Under the pieces are notes generated by a model that was given only the letters and a program-made list of their open reading frames with translations, did no database searches and was not told where the DNA came from. Both the position numbers and the translations under genes were made by a program. This document shows, piece after piece, positions 53,876 through 62,868 of a DNA stretch of 64,000 bases (position 1 is its first letter; the number at the start of each line of letters is the position of its first letter). Source of the DNA: Zopfochytrium polystomum (Eukaryota > Chytridiomycota > Chytridiomycetes > Chytridiales > Chytridiaceae); assembly GCA_025765615.1 (NCBI GenBank), contig JAIVFJ010000160.1:1-64000 (forward strand), read 5' to 3'.

Positions 53876-55060
53876 CCTTTGGTACCCAAACGCCTACCCT
53901 GATGGGTTTTGCCGCCGTTGTTCAACTCACACGGAGAACTTCTCCCACATTTTCCTTTGCCCTGTTGCTCAAGACGCCCTCCTTGCTGTTAAAAACTCTC
54001 TTGCCTCTGCTTTAGCGGCTTGCTCCCCTTCCAGTGACCGACCACCCACCCCTCACCTGACCGCCCCCTTTTTGGCTCGCTCTCCCGGAATTTTCCTCCT
54101 CTGCCAACGCACCTCTCAACTTCCTCTCCCTTCTTCGCGGCATTATTCCTCAGTCCTTTTACGACACTCTCTACCACCACGAGTCTTTCCCTGCTGCCGA
54201 CGTTGTTACTGCCCTAGTGCGCATTTTTTCACGACTTTCTGCTTGACGTCCACCGGCTCATCTGGCGCCCCTCGCTGCGACGAGACCATTCTCTGGGAGC
54301 GCGACCACAGCATCTCGCCTTCTGACAAGCGCCACCAGCGTCCACCCCGTTCCCCCCCCCCCACCCTCCTCCCCTTCGCCACCTCCTGCGTTGCCTCCTG
54401 CCACACCCCCCCACTTCTCCACAACCATCCACTCCGCCCTCCTCCCTTCCTCCCACTCCCCGGGTCTCACCCAGACCCTCCGCATCCCCTCCTCCTCATC
54501 AGCCTCCTGCCCGGCGACAGCGACAGCCTCGCACCCCTCAATGCAACACATGCGGTCGCTTTCATTCCAACAACAATTGCCCTCCGGACTGGCTCCTCTC
54601 ACGCAAGGGCATCCTAGCCTGGCGGCAACACTACCTCGGGTTCCTCCGCCCCACCCTCGGCACCCTATGGATTCGCCGCACTGTTGTGATTCCCCAGCCT
54701 CCTCCGCGACAAGCGCTTCCGCGTTATTGCAATCCTGAACCCCCTGACGTCCCCTGAGGATCTCCTCCCTGCTCACATTTTCCGCGGTGTTGCCATTTCC
54801 CATTTGCCCTCCGCTCACCACCCTCTCCGCTGTCCACTGGACACTCTCCGCAGGGCCTCGGCCCACCTTATTCTCTTCTTTTCTCTTTCCTTGGTTGTTG
54901 TTGCTTCTCTTCTTGTTGTTTGTTTCCTGGTAGCGTTAACGGCTAGGGTGGCCTGTGCGTGGAGACACGCTTGGTTCTGTCAAGGTTCTTGGCTCCCTGC
55001 CATACCTGCGTGGCATTTCACTCTTCCCGTCACGCAGCTTCTGGCTGCGTGGAATAATTA
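53876..55060 (+). pseudogene. LINE zinc-knuckle C-terminus and 3' UTR
   Basis: A C-x2-C-x8-H-x4-C knuckle (CRRCSTHTENFSHIFLC, about 53912-53965), a Pro-rich region and a second CNTCGRFHSNNNC-type knuckle (about 54545). The last ~300 nt are untranslated, with CACGCAGCTTCTGGCTGCGTG forming a short hairpin just before the A-rich tail. Confidence 0.65.
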
Positions 55061-55072
55061 AAAAAAAAAAAA

Positions 55073-55089
55073 GAATTAAATTTGTTTCA
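55073..55089. repeat. LINE target-site duplication, right
   Basis: GAATTAAATTTGTTTCA after the A-rich tail. Confidence 0.9.
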
Positions 55090-56505
55090 TTCAAGCTATT
55101 TAGTACGTACGTTATTGCGTTTACAAATGCTTCTTGCTTTTTTGTGTCTGTATTTGCCTCAATGTTTTTGTATGGTGTTATTTGTTGTCTCACAAAGTTT
55201 TCATCTACAAATACACTTGACCTTATATCATTGTTATTTATTAAATCTCCTATTTTCCTTATGTAATTATCAATCATTGTTCTTTTATTTCCAAGTATTT
55301 CTCTCTTTCCCTCCCTTAGTATATCCACTAATACTTTCGCGGCTACTATTAATTTCATTGAACTTAATGTTTGTCTATCATTTTCTTCGTCACCTAGATC
55401 TCTTTTCAGTTTCCCTTCAAACCGTAGTATGTCTTCCAATCTTGACGTCTCTGGTCTAAAGTTCATCCTCATTTTTATTCTATTGTATAATTCCGATAAC
55501 TGTTTCCCTTCTTCTGACAATGCTTCTTCCATTACATTCTCTCCATGCACTTCTCCATACGCTGCTTCTAAGTGTCCTTCACTTTCTGTATCCGACTCTG
55601 AATACTCTTGTCTTTCTTGTTCTTTTCCCTTTTTCTTTTGTCTTAGTTTTTCCAAGCCTCCCATTATTTGATTCATAAATCCGTTTCTTTTCTCTTTTTC
55701 TATTTCCTCTTTTTCTTTCATTTCCTTTTCTTTCTTCTTCTTTTTTTTCTCATTGTACTCGTCTCTTACGTTCTTCTCTAATTCTATACTCACAAAATCA
55801 TTATAACCATACTTTTTTCTCCACAATTTCCCATTTTCATATTCCATTCCTTCATACTGTTTTGTTAAACTTAATTGATTGTATTCATTCACTTGAAATA
55901 TGTTCCCATTTTTCAGAACTGCGTCTTTAAATACTAGGTCTCTTTCTGTCAGTGGTTTCTCTGACATGTATGCAAATTCGTTTGATGTCGTTTTTGATAT
56001 CGTTTTGTTTAATGCTGGTACAAATACCGATAGTATTCCACTGTTTGTTTTCTCCATAAATCTTCCTTCGTACCCTTTATATGGTCCTGATATTATCATC
56101 ACTTCGTTTGAATGATTTAGATCACTTGGCGCCTCTTTTGGCAGCTTCACTTTTATTGTATTTATCTTTGCAAAATCATTATAACTACATTCTTTTTCTT
56201 GTATTCTTCCATTTCCATACACTTTTCCTTGAAACTTGTTTATTGTATGGTTGTATTTATTCGCTTCGTACACACTTCCATTTTTTAACACTGCATCTAC
56301 AAAGAATATGTCTTTTTTTTCTAATTTTTTCTCTTCTATTTCTTTATTGTATTTTTCAATTTCTACTTTAAATTTTCCTTCATCTGTGGTTCCTATATAT
56401 CTCCCTTTTAATCCTTTGTATGGATCTATTAATACTATCACTTCTCTTGAGTGATTCAGTTGACTTGGTTTTTTCATTTGGCAACTTCACTTCTGTTACG
56501 TTCAT
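55089..56505 (-). pseudogene. KOW-repeat protein, disrupted by LINE
   Basis: Two similar ~130-residue modules, each with a KOW-like motif (IDPYKGLKGRYIG; ISGPYKGYEGRFM) and a DAVLKNG block, then a Lys/Glu coiled region (KEKEMKEKEEIEKEKR) and a helical domain (YNRIKMRMNFRPETSRLEDI). KOW motifs occur in Spt5/NusG transcription factors and ribosomal proteins; a role in transcription is possible. The true start is probably ATG 56505; compared with the internal repeat, one extra A in a run near 56475 shifts the frame, so the open part begins at 56477. The frame enters the LINE tail; without it it would run ~30 codons into the start of the NADAR gene. Confidence 0.6.
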
Positions 56506-56513
56506 GTTTATTA

Positions 56514-56564
56514 TTACTTTACAAAAAGTTTTTATTTAAAAGTACTTCGATACTAATTATAAGC
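56514..56564 (+). promoter_or_regulatory. Promoter module, copy 1
   Basis: Shares TTTTATTTAAAAGTACTT and AAGCATGCA with 57680-57730; the ATG is inside AAGCATGCA in both. A close start codon suggests a very short leader, as in many NCLDV late genes. Confidence 0.55.
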
Positions 56565-57577
56565 ATGCAAAATCAAAATGAACTATTGTTGTCTGCTCTA
56601 TTAAAAGGAATCGAATTTATGTCTAAGTTTATTAAAGAAAGTGACTATTGTATTAGAACGTTACATTACGATCAAGATTCTAAAAGTTTAATTGCTAATG
56701 CTAGTTCTGAATGTCTTCAATGGTACTTTCCAAAACACATTTGCACTGAAAATAATCATGGCGTTCATGAAATTAACAATACGTGTTATCGATTGTATTG
56801 TTCAAAGTGCTCAAAAAATGCTTTTCTTATGCAAGCCAATGAGTTAGATGAATGTAATGCACTTCTTGTTAAATATGACGACAATCAACATGATTCAGTA
56901 CAAACACGAGTTGACAGAATTTAAAGATTGGATGAAAGTATTTTCAATGATCCAAATTTAACTGTATCATTCGCAAAGTCACTTCAATCAGGTAAGCCAG
57001 GGGATTTAAGTCTCGATTTCAAACATCTTCATCCACATATTGCTTACTACAAAAATAAATGGTTTATTCGTTCTTCTAGTGAAAGTGATTACGAGCAACC
57101 CTGAAGTTCTTGATTTTGAATTTACAAGTTCATCACGAAAAAATTAAGAGTTATTATGAAAGTTTGTATGGATCTGGTTCAAATTCTGTTATTATTAAAG
57201 CTGCAGAACGAATCATTTCTTCACTTGGTACACCAGGGTTTTTATCATCCACTTTACAGTTTTGTGAAATGCGACATCAAGTTATGGTTTTAGAACAGCG
57301 TGACTATAAAGAATTATTCAGAAACGAATATGCAAGATATCTTGAATGGATTGAAAAAAACATATTGTATTGTGAAAATAACATCTTAATTCAACGACAG
57401 GTTTTAGAATCGTTTTATGGAAATTTATACGAAAAAACACCACCAACAGAAAAAGGAAAATTAAGTCGAGCGCTTGAGTTTCATATACAACAGCATAATA
57501 TGGATTCGTCTTTAAGATCTATGAAAGTGAATGGAAAGAAAGAAAATGTATGGATGAATTTTAAATTACGTGTATAA
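56565..57577 (+). pseudogene. Zinc/D5-like replication protein with helicase core missing
   Basis: Starts MQNQNELLLSALLKGIEFMS. A Cys/His part (HGVHEINNTCYRLYCSKCSK) is followed, after frame changes near 56925 and 57095, by D5_N-like sequence (IAYYKNKWFIRSS; ERIISSLGTPGFLSSTLQFC) and then directly by a C-terminal winged-helix-like end (RQVLESFYGNLYEKTPPTEK). The SF3 ATPase core expected between FCEMR and LEQRDY is absent, pointing to an internal deletion. The first part is a paralogue of 61500-61850 in the next gene (shared LHYDQDSKSLIA). Confidence 0.6.
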
Positions 57578-57592
57578 GAAAACAAATTCTTA

Positions 57593-57622
57593 CTATATGA
57601 AAAATTTTTTAGGATTTTTCAT
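57593..57622. terminator. Perfect hairpin after D5-like gene
   Basis: ATATGAAAAAT and ATTTTTCATAT form an 11-bp stem with an 8-nt loop, about 16 nt past the stop codon at 57577. Confidence 0.65.
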
Positions 57623-57679
57623 ATGTATTTGTCACAACATCCTTCATTTGTGGTTTTCTGTATATCACTTCACTTTTGT

Positions 57680-57730
57680 TTACTTTGCAAAAACTTTTAT
57701 TTAAAAGTACTTAAATACTAATCTACAAGC
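57680..57730 (+). promoter_or_regulatory. Promoter module, copy 2
   Basis: Same arrangement as 56514-56564: CTTTTATTTAAAAGTACTT, ATACTAAT, then AAGCATGCA with the start codon. Confidence 0.55.
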
Positions 57731-58477
57731 ATGCAGCTTTTTGAACTCATTAATGTCTCTCATTTGCAAAATGTCCTCGAACGTTCTAAAAACTCGTTGA
57801 CGACAATGTCCATATTACCAAAGAAAATCAGTGGTGGATCAACAATTTTAATAAAATTTCTGAGTGGCATCAAAACGTTTCTCAAGACAATTTTTCTGTT
57901 ACTTATATTCAAAAACAAACTTGTCGATACTATGCTTGTTATAGTTTACAACACTGTCCCTGTGAAGTAAGAAAATACATTTCTGATGATCTGTACTTTG
58001 ACATTGATATTAAAAATTGTCATCCAACTTTACTTCAACAACTTTATCACTCTTTCTTTGGTTCACAATACAAGATCAAGTTTCTCGATGAATACATTTC
58101 TGATTGTGAAAAAACACTTGCTAAGTATCGTCTCACCAAGGAAAGTGTCCTGGCTCTGATGTACGATGAACATTTCGAATTCAATCGAAATGCTCTCCCT
58201 GATCTTATTTCTTTTCATGCTGATTTGTACTCGAATTTTCTTCCAAAACTTCGTGATTCTGACCAATTTAAACACCTTAAACCTAATACATCCAATTCAA
58301 ATGCGGGTGGTTCCTTCTTGTCACTTTGTTTACAACACGTTGAAAATCTTATTCCTATGTCCATGTACAATTACTGTCTCGCTAAAAATATTAGAGTTGG
58401 TGTTCTTGTGTATGATGGCATGATGTTATATAAAGATTCGTTTGTTAATTGTTATGAATCACCCTCTGGAAACCTCT

Positions 58478-58577
58478 GGAACGTTCTAGAACATTCCTTC
58501 ATGGAACCTTCTGGAACCTTCTGGAACCTTCTAGAACATTCCTTCATGGAACCTTGTGGAACCTTCTGGAACCTTCT
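58478..58577 (+). promoter_or_regulatory. Heat-shock-element array in LTR
   Basis: Three blocks of alternating nGAAn/nTTCn pentamers without gaps: 58478-58497 (4 units), 58503-58542 (8 perfect units) and 58548-58577 (6 units, one imperfect). Three units suffice for binding of a heat-shock factor trimer. They lie 110-210 nt upstream of TATAAAAG (58687-58694). Repeated in the 3' LTR at 61057-61156. Confidence 0.8.
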
Positions 58578-58686
58578 TTGCTTTCCTGACTTGTCTTGTT
58601 GTCATTGGTATCATTGGTATCATTGCATTACTAATTGCTCTTTCTGGAACTTTCTTGGAGTTTTGACAAGGAACACTCTCAAAAGG

Positions 58687-58694
58687 TATAAAAG
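58687..58694 (+). promoter_or_regulatory. LTR TATA box
   Basis: TATAAAAG, 35 nt before the AAGTGAATTAT segment that pairs with the primer-binding site, so that segment should be the transcript 5' end. Confidence 0.75.
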
Positions 58695-58809
58695 GGGGAT
58701 GGGGGACCTGTCCCATCCCTCAAGTGAATTATTGTTTCCAAAACAATCATCACTCCTCTCAGTTCCTTCTCTACCTTGCCTTGCCTTGTCCTGCCATGTT
58801 CCTGACATC

Positions 58810-58820
58810 ATAATTCACTT
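58810..58820 (+). other. Self-complementary primer-binding site
   Basis: ATAATTCACTT, two bases after the 5' LTR, is the exact complement of AAGTGAATTAT at 58722-58732. Tf1-type elements use the first 11 bases of their own RNA as primer in this way. Confidence 0.75.
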
Positions 58821-58847
58821 CACCCTCTCCCACTACTCTCTGCCATC

Positions 58848-59771
58848 ATGTCTGACCCAAACAACACCTTCCCTGATGCAACTGCCTTCCAAGCCTTGAT
58901 GGACCAATTACAAGCCCTTTCAAGACAGACACACCAACTTCAAGAACAAGTCCTTCACCAGCAGCACCAGCTTCAACAACAACTTCACCAACAAGAACAT
59001 CAAGCTCTTCCCCTGCCCCAAGCCAACCAAGCAAGAGAGCCCAAGGTTCCCAGTCCTGACAAGTTCACTGGGCTGGCCAAAGACCTTAGGAACTTTATGG
59101 CCACTGTGGAGAATGTCATCCTTCTCCAACCTTCAAGATTTCCCAGTGAGCAAGTCAAGGTTCTTTTCACAAGCACCCTCCTGTCTGGTCAAGCTCAATC
59201 ATGGTACAGATCTCTCCCAAGCACACCCACCACCCTGCAAGAGCTCTGGGAGGGGCTGGAAGCTACCTTTGGTGACCCCTACGCATCTTGGACAGCAAGA
59301 TCCAAGCTCAAGCATATCAAGCAAGGAAAGCAATCTTGTGTGGCCTACACCAACCAATTCAAGCAACTAGCCAGAGACTCTGGATACAATGATGCAGCTC
59401 TGATGGAGCTGTACCATGATGGTCTCCATGAGTCTATCCAAGACATGCTCTCCCAGTCTCTGCACATCCCTGAGACCTTGGAAGAGTACATTCTCCTTGC
59501 CATCAAGATTGACAACAGACTCTACTCCAAGAGGCTGAAGCAAAGACAAGTAGGAACTACATCAAGACCTACCCCAGTTCCTCAAGCTCTTACAGTTCCT
59601 GAACCCATGCAAGTGGATGCAGTTGAGACACTTCCTAAGGGTCCTCTGAGCCAAGAGGAGAAAACAAGGAGGGCCCAGCAGGGACTGTGTTTTTACTGTG
59701 GCTCCAAGGAGCATGCTGTCAAGGACTGCCCAAGGAAGAAGCACCCAAACTCCCAGGTCCAGGCTCACTGA
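58848..59771 (+). CDS. Chromovirus E gag
   Basis: 307 residues, nearly identical to gag of element D, with CFYCGSKEHAVKDC zinc knuckle near the end. Intact. Confidence 0.9.
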   Translation: MSDPNNTFPDATAFQALMDQLQALSRQTHQLQEQVLHQQHQLQQQLHQQEHQALPLPQANQAREPKVPSPDKFTGLAKDLRNFMATVENVILLQPSRFPSEQVKVLFTSTLLSGQAQSWYRSLPSTPTTLQELWEGLEATFGDPYASWTARSKLKHIKQGKQSCVAYTNQFKQLARDSGYNDAALMELYHDGLHESIQDMLSQSLHIPETLEEYILLAIKIDNRLYSKRLKQRQVGTTSRPTPVPQALTVPEPMQVDAVETLPKGPLSQEEKTRRAQQGLCFYCGSKEHAVKDCPRKKHPNSQVQAH

Positions 59772-60814
59772 GGGGCAATTCCCTGGACCCTCCTCCAAGC
59801 TGCCCCTGTTTCATCACCACCACCAGCACCACAAACACCTCAGATTCCAAGCCCCACCAACTCACCATGGATGTCAAGATTCAACTCTCACCCAAGTCAA
59901 CCATCACAACCAAGGCCCTTATAGACTCTGGATCATCCTGCAACATCATTGATGCCACCCTTGCCAAGTCTTGTGCCATTCCTACGATCAAGAAATCCAC
60001 ACCCCTCAAGGTCCACTTTGCCAATCATGCTCTGTTCAAGGAAATCAGCCATGAAACCAAGCTAAACCTCCACATCCAAGACTTTCCACCATCCATGGTC
60101 AATCTGGAAGTATTGGACCTTGGCTCACCCACATTCTCTGTCATCCTGGGATTACCATGGCTGCAAGCCCAGAACCCTGCCATTGATTGGGTCACTGGTC
60201 AAGTCCAACCTCCACTAATTGGAACAGTCACCCAAAACTCAAGTCAAGCCCCCAAGTCTCATGCTCTCAAGCCCTTGATTCAAGATTCACAGCCAGCCAA
60301 GACTCCAGTTCCACAGTTCACAGTTCACAGTCAAGATTCAAGTAGAGCTCATAGAGCTCACAGTCATGGCCATGACTCTTGTTCACAGAACCCACAGTCA
60401 AAGATTCAAGTACCACAGTTCACAGTCCACATTCAAGATTCAAGTTCCACAGCTCACAGTCTTTGCCAAGAACAGAACTCTCAGTCAAAGATTCAAGAAT
60501 CACAGTTCCCAGTCAAGAATTCAAGCCCCACTGCTGAGGAGCACGACAACCTGGACCCATCAGACCTTTTGCTGGCATCCAAGCTACCAAAAGAATATCT
60601 CCCTTATGCTGATGTGTTTTCCAAGACCAAGTCCCAAGCTAGACAACCTCAAGTTGGGACCTTTCAAGATCTTGGAGCAAATCAATCCAGTCACCTTCAA
60701 GCTGGATCTCCCTGCATCCATGAAGATCCACCCAGTTTTCCATGTCAGCCTTTTGGAGAAGTTTGTGGCCAATTCCATTCCAGGCAGAGTTGTTCCTCCT
60801 CCTCCTCCAGTTGA
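59687..60814 (+). pseudogene. Chromovirus E protease, truncated pol
   Basis: Overlaps the gag end in another frame; active site LIDSGSSCNIIDA, repeats of QFTVHIQDSS type, then LPKEYLPYADVFSK, which is the start of the reverse transcriptase region. The next codons come from the far side of a large deletion, out of frame (stop 60814). Confidence 0.85.
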
Positions 60815-61028
60815 GGTAGAAGGTGAAGAGGAATTTGAGGTTGAACAAATCTTGGATGCCAAGTGGTTTGGAAGAACACTCAAGTTCCTTGTTAAGTGGA
60901 AAGGTTACTCAAATGCTGACAACACCTGGGAGCCTGAGTCAAACCTCACTCACTGCCAAGACCTTCTGCTCGAGTTCAAGACCAGGTACCCCACCAAGTT
61001 GCAGAAGAGGCCTAAAAGGGGGAGATGA
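60625..61028 (+). pseudogene. Chromovirus E integrase tail and chromodomain
   Basis: In a different frame from the protease: PSPKLDNLKLGPFKILEQIN, VFHVSLLEKF, then chromodomain VEQILDAKWFGRTLKFLVKW with NTWEPE. Ends in a basic KRPKRGR. Confidence 0.85.
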
Positions 61029-61386
61029 TGTTATGAATCACCCTCTGGAAACCTCTGGAACGTTCTAGAACATTCCTTCATGGAACCTTCTGGAACCTTC
61101 TGGAACCTTCTAGAACATTCCTTCATGGAACCTTGTGGAACCTTCTGGAACCTTCTTTGCTTTCCTGACTTGTCTTGTTGTCATTGGTATCATTGGTATC
61201 ATTGCATTACTAATTGCTCTTTCTGGAACTTTCTTGGAGTTTTGACAAGGAACACTCTCAAAAGGTATAAAAGGGGGATGGGGGACCTGTCCCATCCCTC
61301 AAGTGAATTATTGTTTCCAAAACAATCATCACTCCTCTCAGTTCCTTCTCTACCTTGCCTTGCCTTGTCCTGCCATGTTCCTGACA
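61029..61386 (+). repeat. Chromovirus E 3' LTR
   Basis: 358 bp, matches the 5' LTR; the stop codon of the chromodomain frame abuts it. Confidence 0.93.
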
Positions 61387-62215
61387 TTAATGGTACTGTT
61401 GACTTTGACAATTTTCTTAGAAAACTTGAATCATATGTCTATTGTGATGTCGATTTTTCTATTCAATTAACAAGAAAAGATATGACACCTGATTCCACTG
61501 TCCTTAGTCAGCTTGGTTTAAAGAATGATTCTGCTAATGAAGTTATATTGTCTGCTACTAACAAAGGCATTGAGTTTATGTCTGATTTCATTAAAGAAAA
61601 CGACGAAAATATTCAAAGTTTGCATTATGATCAAGATTCTAAAAGTTTAATTGCTAAATGCTAGCGTTGACTGTCTTCAAAGGTACATCGAGCAACATTT
61701 AGATTGCAGTAATGAACATGGGATTCATATTATTAATGATTCTGGATATCGTTTGTTTTGTTCTAAGTGTTCTGAATATGGTCTTAAAATTGATAAATCC
61801 CCTTCTTTAACTAAATGTGTTGAACTTCTTGTAAAATACAACAAGCATATTTCTTTACAATTCAACATTGTTCAAAATATTCAGAACAACAATATCGTTA
61901 ATAACAACATTAATAACAACATTAACAATAATATTAACGCCACCAACAATTCCAATCCAATTTCAAATGATGTTTCTGTCCATCAACTTTATACATTAGA
62001 TCCTACAATTTTTAATGACACTCAACTAACCAAGTTGTTTGTTCAATCACTTGAGTCATGCAAACCTGCTGATGTTAGTTCTATTTTCAAATATCTCTAT
62101 CCTAATATTGCGTACTGTCAGAAACAATGGTTTCATTGTCCTTCTTCTACTCGTATTTGGCATCTTTTAACAATCAAACAAATGTGGGAATTTGACCCTA
62201 ACCCTTGTATCTAGT

Positions 62216-62311
62216 TTGTGGCAACTTTAATGCTTTTTCTATATTCATTCTATCATCGATACTTACGTAATCATAAATATTTTTGAATATTTCAAATGGT
62301 AACTTCACCAT
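62216..62311 (-). pseudogene. F-box-like relic, N-terminus only
   Basis: ATG at about 62311, VKLPFEIFKNIYDYVSIDD then EKALKLP, and then broken off at the end of the palm-polymerase gene. It keeps the upstream TTTAAACAAGAATAAAAAA block. Confidence 0.55.
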
Positions 62312-62332
62312 AATCACCTTTTTTATTCTTGT

Positions 62333-62766
62333 TTAAATTAACGTTTCAAACGAGAAATTTTCCCATCCATGCCACGATTTTTTGTAAGATATTTGATTAC
62401 TTTTTATAATATAAAAACAATGTGAGTAATGTGAGTAGGACGTTGGTAGTATTGTAGGTGGATCTATTTTTTCAGACGTTCTATAGATAATTCTTGGCAA
62501 ATCAAAACTTTGTTTTCGTTTTAAAATCCATTCGATACTTTCTTCAAAACTTCTCATTAATTCATATTGTTCCAATTAAACGCAATGTAATTAGAATATA
62601 TCGTTGTTGATTTTTTTGATAAACAATCGAAACACTTTTCATCAAATTTTAGTTTGTATCTCATTTTTGGTAGATTCAAGGCTTTTTCTATATCTAATCG
62701 ATCATCTATAGTAATGTATTCATAAATATTTTTGAATATTTCAAATGGCAACTTCACCATAATCAC
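62333..62766 (-). pseudogene. F-box-like protein, frameshifted
   Basis: MIMVKLPFEIFKNIYEYITI, KCFDCLSKKSTTIYSNYI; one shift near 62565 leads to EWILKRKQSFDLPRIIYRTS. Paralogue of 62869-63273. Leader AAGAATAAAAAATGTGATT similar to both neighbours. Confidence 0.6.
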
Positions 62767-62868
62767 ATTTTTTATTCTTGTGAACGTTTAAATTAACTTT
62801 GTGCCCCAGTTGTTACAAGTATTTCAAACGATAATTATTTGTAACAAGTCGATTCAATGCTATTTCTA

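Larger units (their letters stand above)
49867..55072 (+). mobile_element. 5'-truncated LINE with APE, RT, RNase H and zinc knuckles
   Basis: About 5.2 kb, plus strand, ending in GGAATAATT and an A run, with a perfect 17-bp target duplication. Very C-rich sense strand. The start lies inside the endonuclease (GDWNALLSPLD), so the 5' end is truncated. Order: apurinic endonuclease, reverse transcriptase, RNase H, CCHC-type knuckles, consistent with Tad1/I-like LINEs. At least four frame changes, all in or next to C runs, make it inactive. Confidence 0.9.
58450..58807 (+). repeat. Chromovirus E 5' LTR
   Basis: 358 bp, TGTTATG to CCTGACA; 50 bp longer than D LTRs because of extra heat-shock-element units. 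Confidence 0.93.
58450..61386 (+). mobile_element. Chromovirus E, non-autonomous, heat-shock-element LTRs
   Basis: 2937 bp with 358-bp LTRs and target duplication TTAAT (58445-58449 and 61387-61391). Same family as D. Gag and protease are followed directly by the integrase C-terminal tail and chromodomain; reverse transcriptase, RNase H and integrase core are missing. The deletion junction (about 60625) has AAGACC microhomology and changes frame. Primer-binding site 58810-58820 is complementary to 58722-58732 in the LTR. The polypurine tract AAAAGGGGGAGATGA adjoins the 3' LTR. Confidence 0.93.
57731..62214 (+). pseudogene. Palm-polymerase / zinc / D5_N protein, split by chromovirus E
   Basis: Starts MQLFELINVSHLQNVLERSK; a frame change near 57790 leads to a domain with YFDIDIKNCHPTLLQQLY and VLVYDGMMLY, resembling motifs A and C of family-A-like TV-Pol proteins that are often fused to SF3 helicases. 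Chromovirus E is inserted at 58450 and the coding frame resumes in phase after it (61392). Then come the region shared with 56565 (TNKGIEFMSDFIKEN, LHYDQDSKSLIA), another one-base shift near 61655, a Cys/His part (YRLFCSKCSE), an Asn-rich tract (NNNINNNINNNIN) and D5_N-like FKYLYPNIAYCQKQWF. It stops at 62214, before any helicase core, where an F-box relic begins. Assignment to TV-Pol rests on motif resemblance. Confidence 0.6.

Noticed and set aside
52907..54866. Gly/Arg-rich minus-strand frames opposite the LINE
   Set aside because: Expected from the C-rich sense strand; RNase H and zinc motifs are on the plus strand.
57620..57660. Remnant of the CCDKYGSKN zinc gene on the minus strand
   Set aside because: A short match (TATTTGTCRCAACA) but the surrounding codons do not continue the similarity.
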